The notes beneath the pieces are model-generated. The model saw only the letters and a program-made list of their open reading frames with translations, was not told the origin of the DNA and did not search any database. Source: CAYGZM01 sp964354365 (GTDB lineage Bacteria; Planctomycetota; Phycisphaerae; Sedimentisphaerales; Anaerobacaceae). From it: a DNA stretch of 33,464 bases. Each line of letters opens with the position of its first letter. Within the stretch, counting starts at the first letter, position 1. A program made the translations under genes and the position numbers. This document shows, in pieces, positions 32,736 to 33,464 of this stretch. The DNA is taken from contig CAYGZM010000032.1 of the NCBI GenBank assembly GCA_964354365.1, positions 1 through 33,464 of the forward strand, written 5' to 3'.

Positions 32736-33266
32736 ATCAATATCCTCCACAGAAAATTGAAACACGATCTTCAGAATCCCACATCTCCACGTTGGAGAAT
32801 CTGGGAAGGGTTCTCAACAAACACATAATACAAAAATGTGTCATGGATTTGCACGTTGGCCTCGCGAGCAAACGTTAATGTATGCCATTTTTACCCGTAT
32901 CACTCTCCACTACCATTGTCAAGAATAATTTCCAGAAAAAGTCAATTTTTTTGCACTTTCTTCGCCTTTCACGTAAAAGCGGGGTATCAGCGGAAAACTA
33001 AAAGTGTGCGGTGTGTTTTTGGTGAGCAACCTCTTAAGGGGTAGCTGAAACCAGCCAGTATCGGCGGCTTCAAAACCAACTAGCGATGCGCCCAGCGGGT
33101 CGGAATATCCAAACCTTGCCAGAAATGCGCCAACCAGCGGGTCGGCCCGCGGTATCTTTGTTGCAGCGGGCCCACAGGACCTTCCGGAGAACGACGTACC
33201 CACGGTTTACCCGCAGAGGCGGCGTATTAGGTTGATTCAGCCCGTTGTTGCTGGTACACTGGGCCT
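32736..33266. other. Gene-free spacer with hairpins and direct repeats
   Basis: No supported gene was seen. It contains the leader of the radical SAM gene, with two small hairpins: TCTCCA/TGGAGA (32784-32798) and ACACAT/ATGTGT (32821-32841). Further right are a 12-bp direct repeat CCAGCGGGTCGG (33092-33103 and 33134-33145) and a GGCCCGC/GCGGGCC stem (33144-33172). The left half is A/T-rich like the radical SAM gene and the right half GC-rich like the next gene. Confidence 0.5.
33092..33172. repeat. Direct repeat and GC stem before the glycosyltransferase gene
   Basis: CCAGCGGGTCGG occurs at 33092-33103 and 33134-33145, each preceded by ATGCGCC. The second copy merges into a 7-bp stem (33144-33150 with 33166-33172, 15-base loop). 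It may be a fragment of a dispersed intergenic element. Confidence 0.45.
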
Positions 33267-33464
33267 GTGGTCAGGCAGAAGATACACGATGATATCCTGG
33301 AGCTCCTGCGTGAAGAAGGCACGGAGGCGGCGCGGAAAGCGCAGCGGGGTCTGATAGTGCAGCCAGGAGCGATCGGGGATTGCATATTGACGCTGCCGCT
33401 GACCGCGTTTATGAAAGAGGCGCTGAGCTTAGGCGGGATCGATATGTTGGGGCATACCGAGTAC
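33267..33464 (+). CDS. Glycosyltransferase family 9 (heptosyltransferase-like), 5' part only
   Basis: Sixty-six codons run to the window edge without a stop. Translation from GTG at 33267 gives VRQKIHDDILELL and then RGLIVQPGAIGDCILTLPLT, the N-terminal beta strand and glycine loop typical of GT9 ADP-heptose:LPS heptosyltransferases. The upstream frame is closed by TAG at 33228-33230 with no ATG between, so GTG is the likely start. Family role: addition of sugars to lipopolysaccharide core or related glycans at the inner membrane. Specificity cannot be judged from the fragment. Confidence 0.75.
   Translation, partial: MVRQKIHDDILELLREEGTEAARKAQRGLIVQPGAIGDCILTLPLTAFMKEALSLGGIDMLGHTEY

Noticed and set aside
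32894..32922. Perfect TTGACA (minus strand, 32917-32922) as the radical SAM promoter
   Set aside because: At 16-18 bp spacing no acceptable -10 box follows (TACGGG at 17 bp), so only half a promoter is present.
32919..33203. Minus-strand open frame of 94 codons in the right spacer
   Set aside because: No ribosome-binding site or domain; it spans direct repeats and a hairpin, consistent with a dispersed non-coding element.

Overview
The window looks like a chromosomal segment of an uncultured planctomycete of the Phycisphaerae / Sedimentisphaerales kind. The reasons are a secreted protein carrying a dockerin-like pair of calcium loops of the sort common in that group, large secreted FG-GAP and TPR proteins, frequent lack of Shine-Dalgarno sequences, GC-rich genes, and many small dispersed hairpin repeats between genes. 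This assignment rests on gene content only. No rRNA, tRNA, CRISPR array or intact insertion sequence was seen.

Left part (629-17058), all on the minus strand. Reading in the direction of transcription there is first an SPFH block (a seven-helix HflK-like protein, HflC, a second HflK-like protein) followed by a P1B-type metal ATPase. After a palindromic repeat comes a tight run of an ABC-transporter ATPase, its ABC-2 permease, a membrane-anchored protein of unknown function, a UvrD/PcrA helicase, and a secreted DUF5107-TPR protein. A second ABC-2 permease is divergent at 17271.

Middle (18244-21968), minus strand: an ArgA-like GNAT acetyltransferase, a ParE-type toxin with its overlapping antitoxin, and a secreted dockerin/beta-propeller protein.

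Right-middle (22435-28853), plus strand: a compact type II fatty-acid/polyketide-like operon (dehydratase, long ACP, second dehydratase, ketosynthase-like subunit with a degenerate active site, intact ketosynthase), closely followed by seryl-tRNA synthetase, a PNPOx-like flavoprotein and a small membrane protein. The first ketosynthase has Glu where the catalytic Cys should be and Asn where the second His should be. It is therefore probably a chain-length-factor-like partner of the intact enzyme next to it. No ketoreductase, enoyl reductase or malonyl transferase is present here.

Right end: a 12-repeat FG-GAP secreted protein, then a lower-GC radical SAM/SPASM protein whose last 32 residues contain nine cysteines (possibly a fused RiPP substrate or an extra iron-sulfur site), a repeat-containing spacer, and the first 66 codons of a glycosyltransferase family 9 (heptosyltransferase-like) gene cut by the window edge.

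The two best candidates for undescribed biology are the degenerate/intact ketosynthase pair with twin dehydratases, and the radical SAM protein with the cysteine-rich tail.
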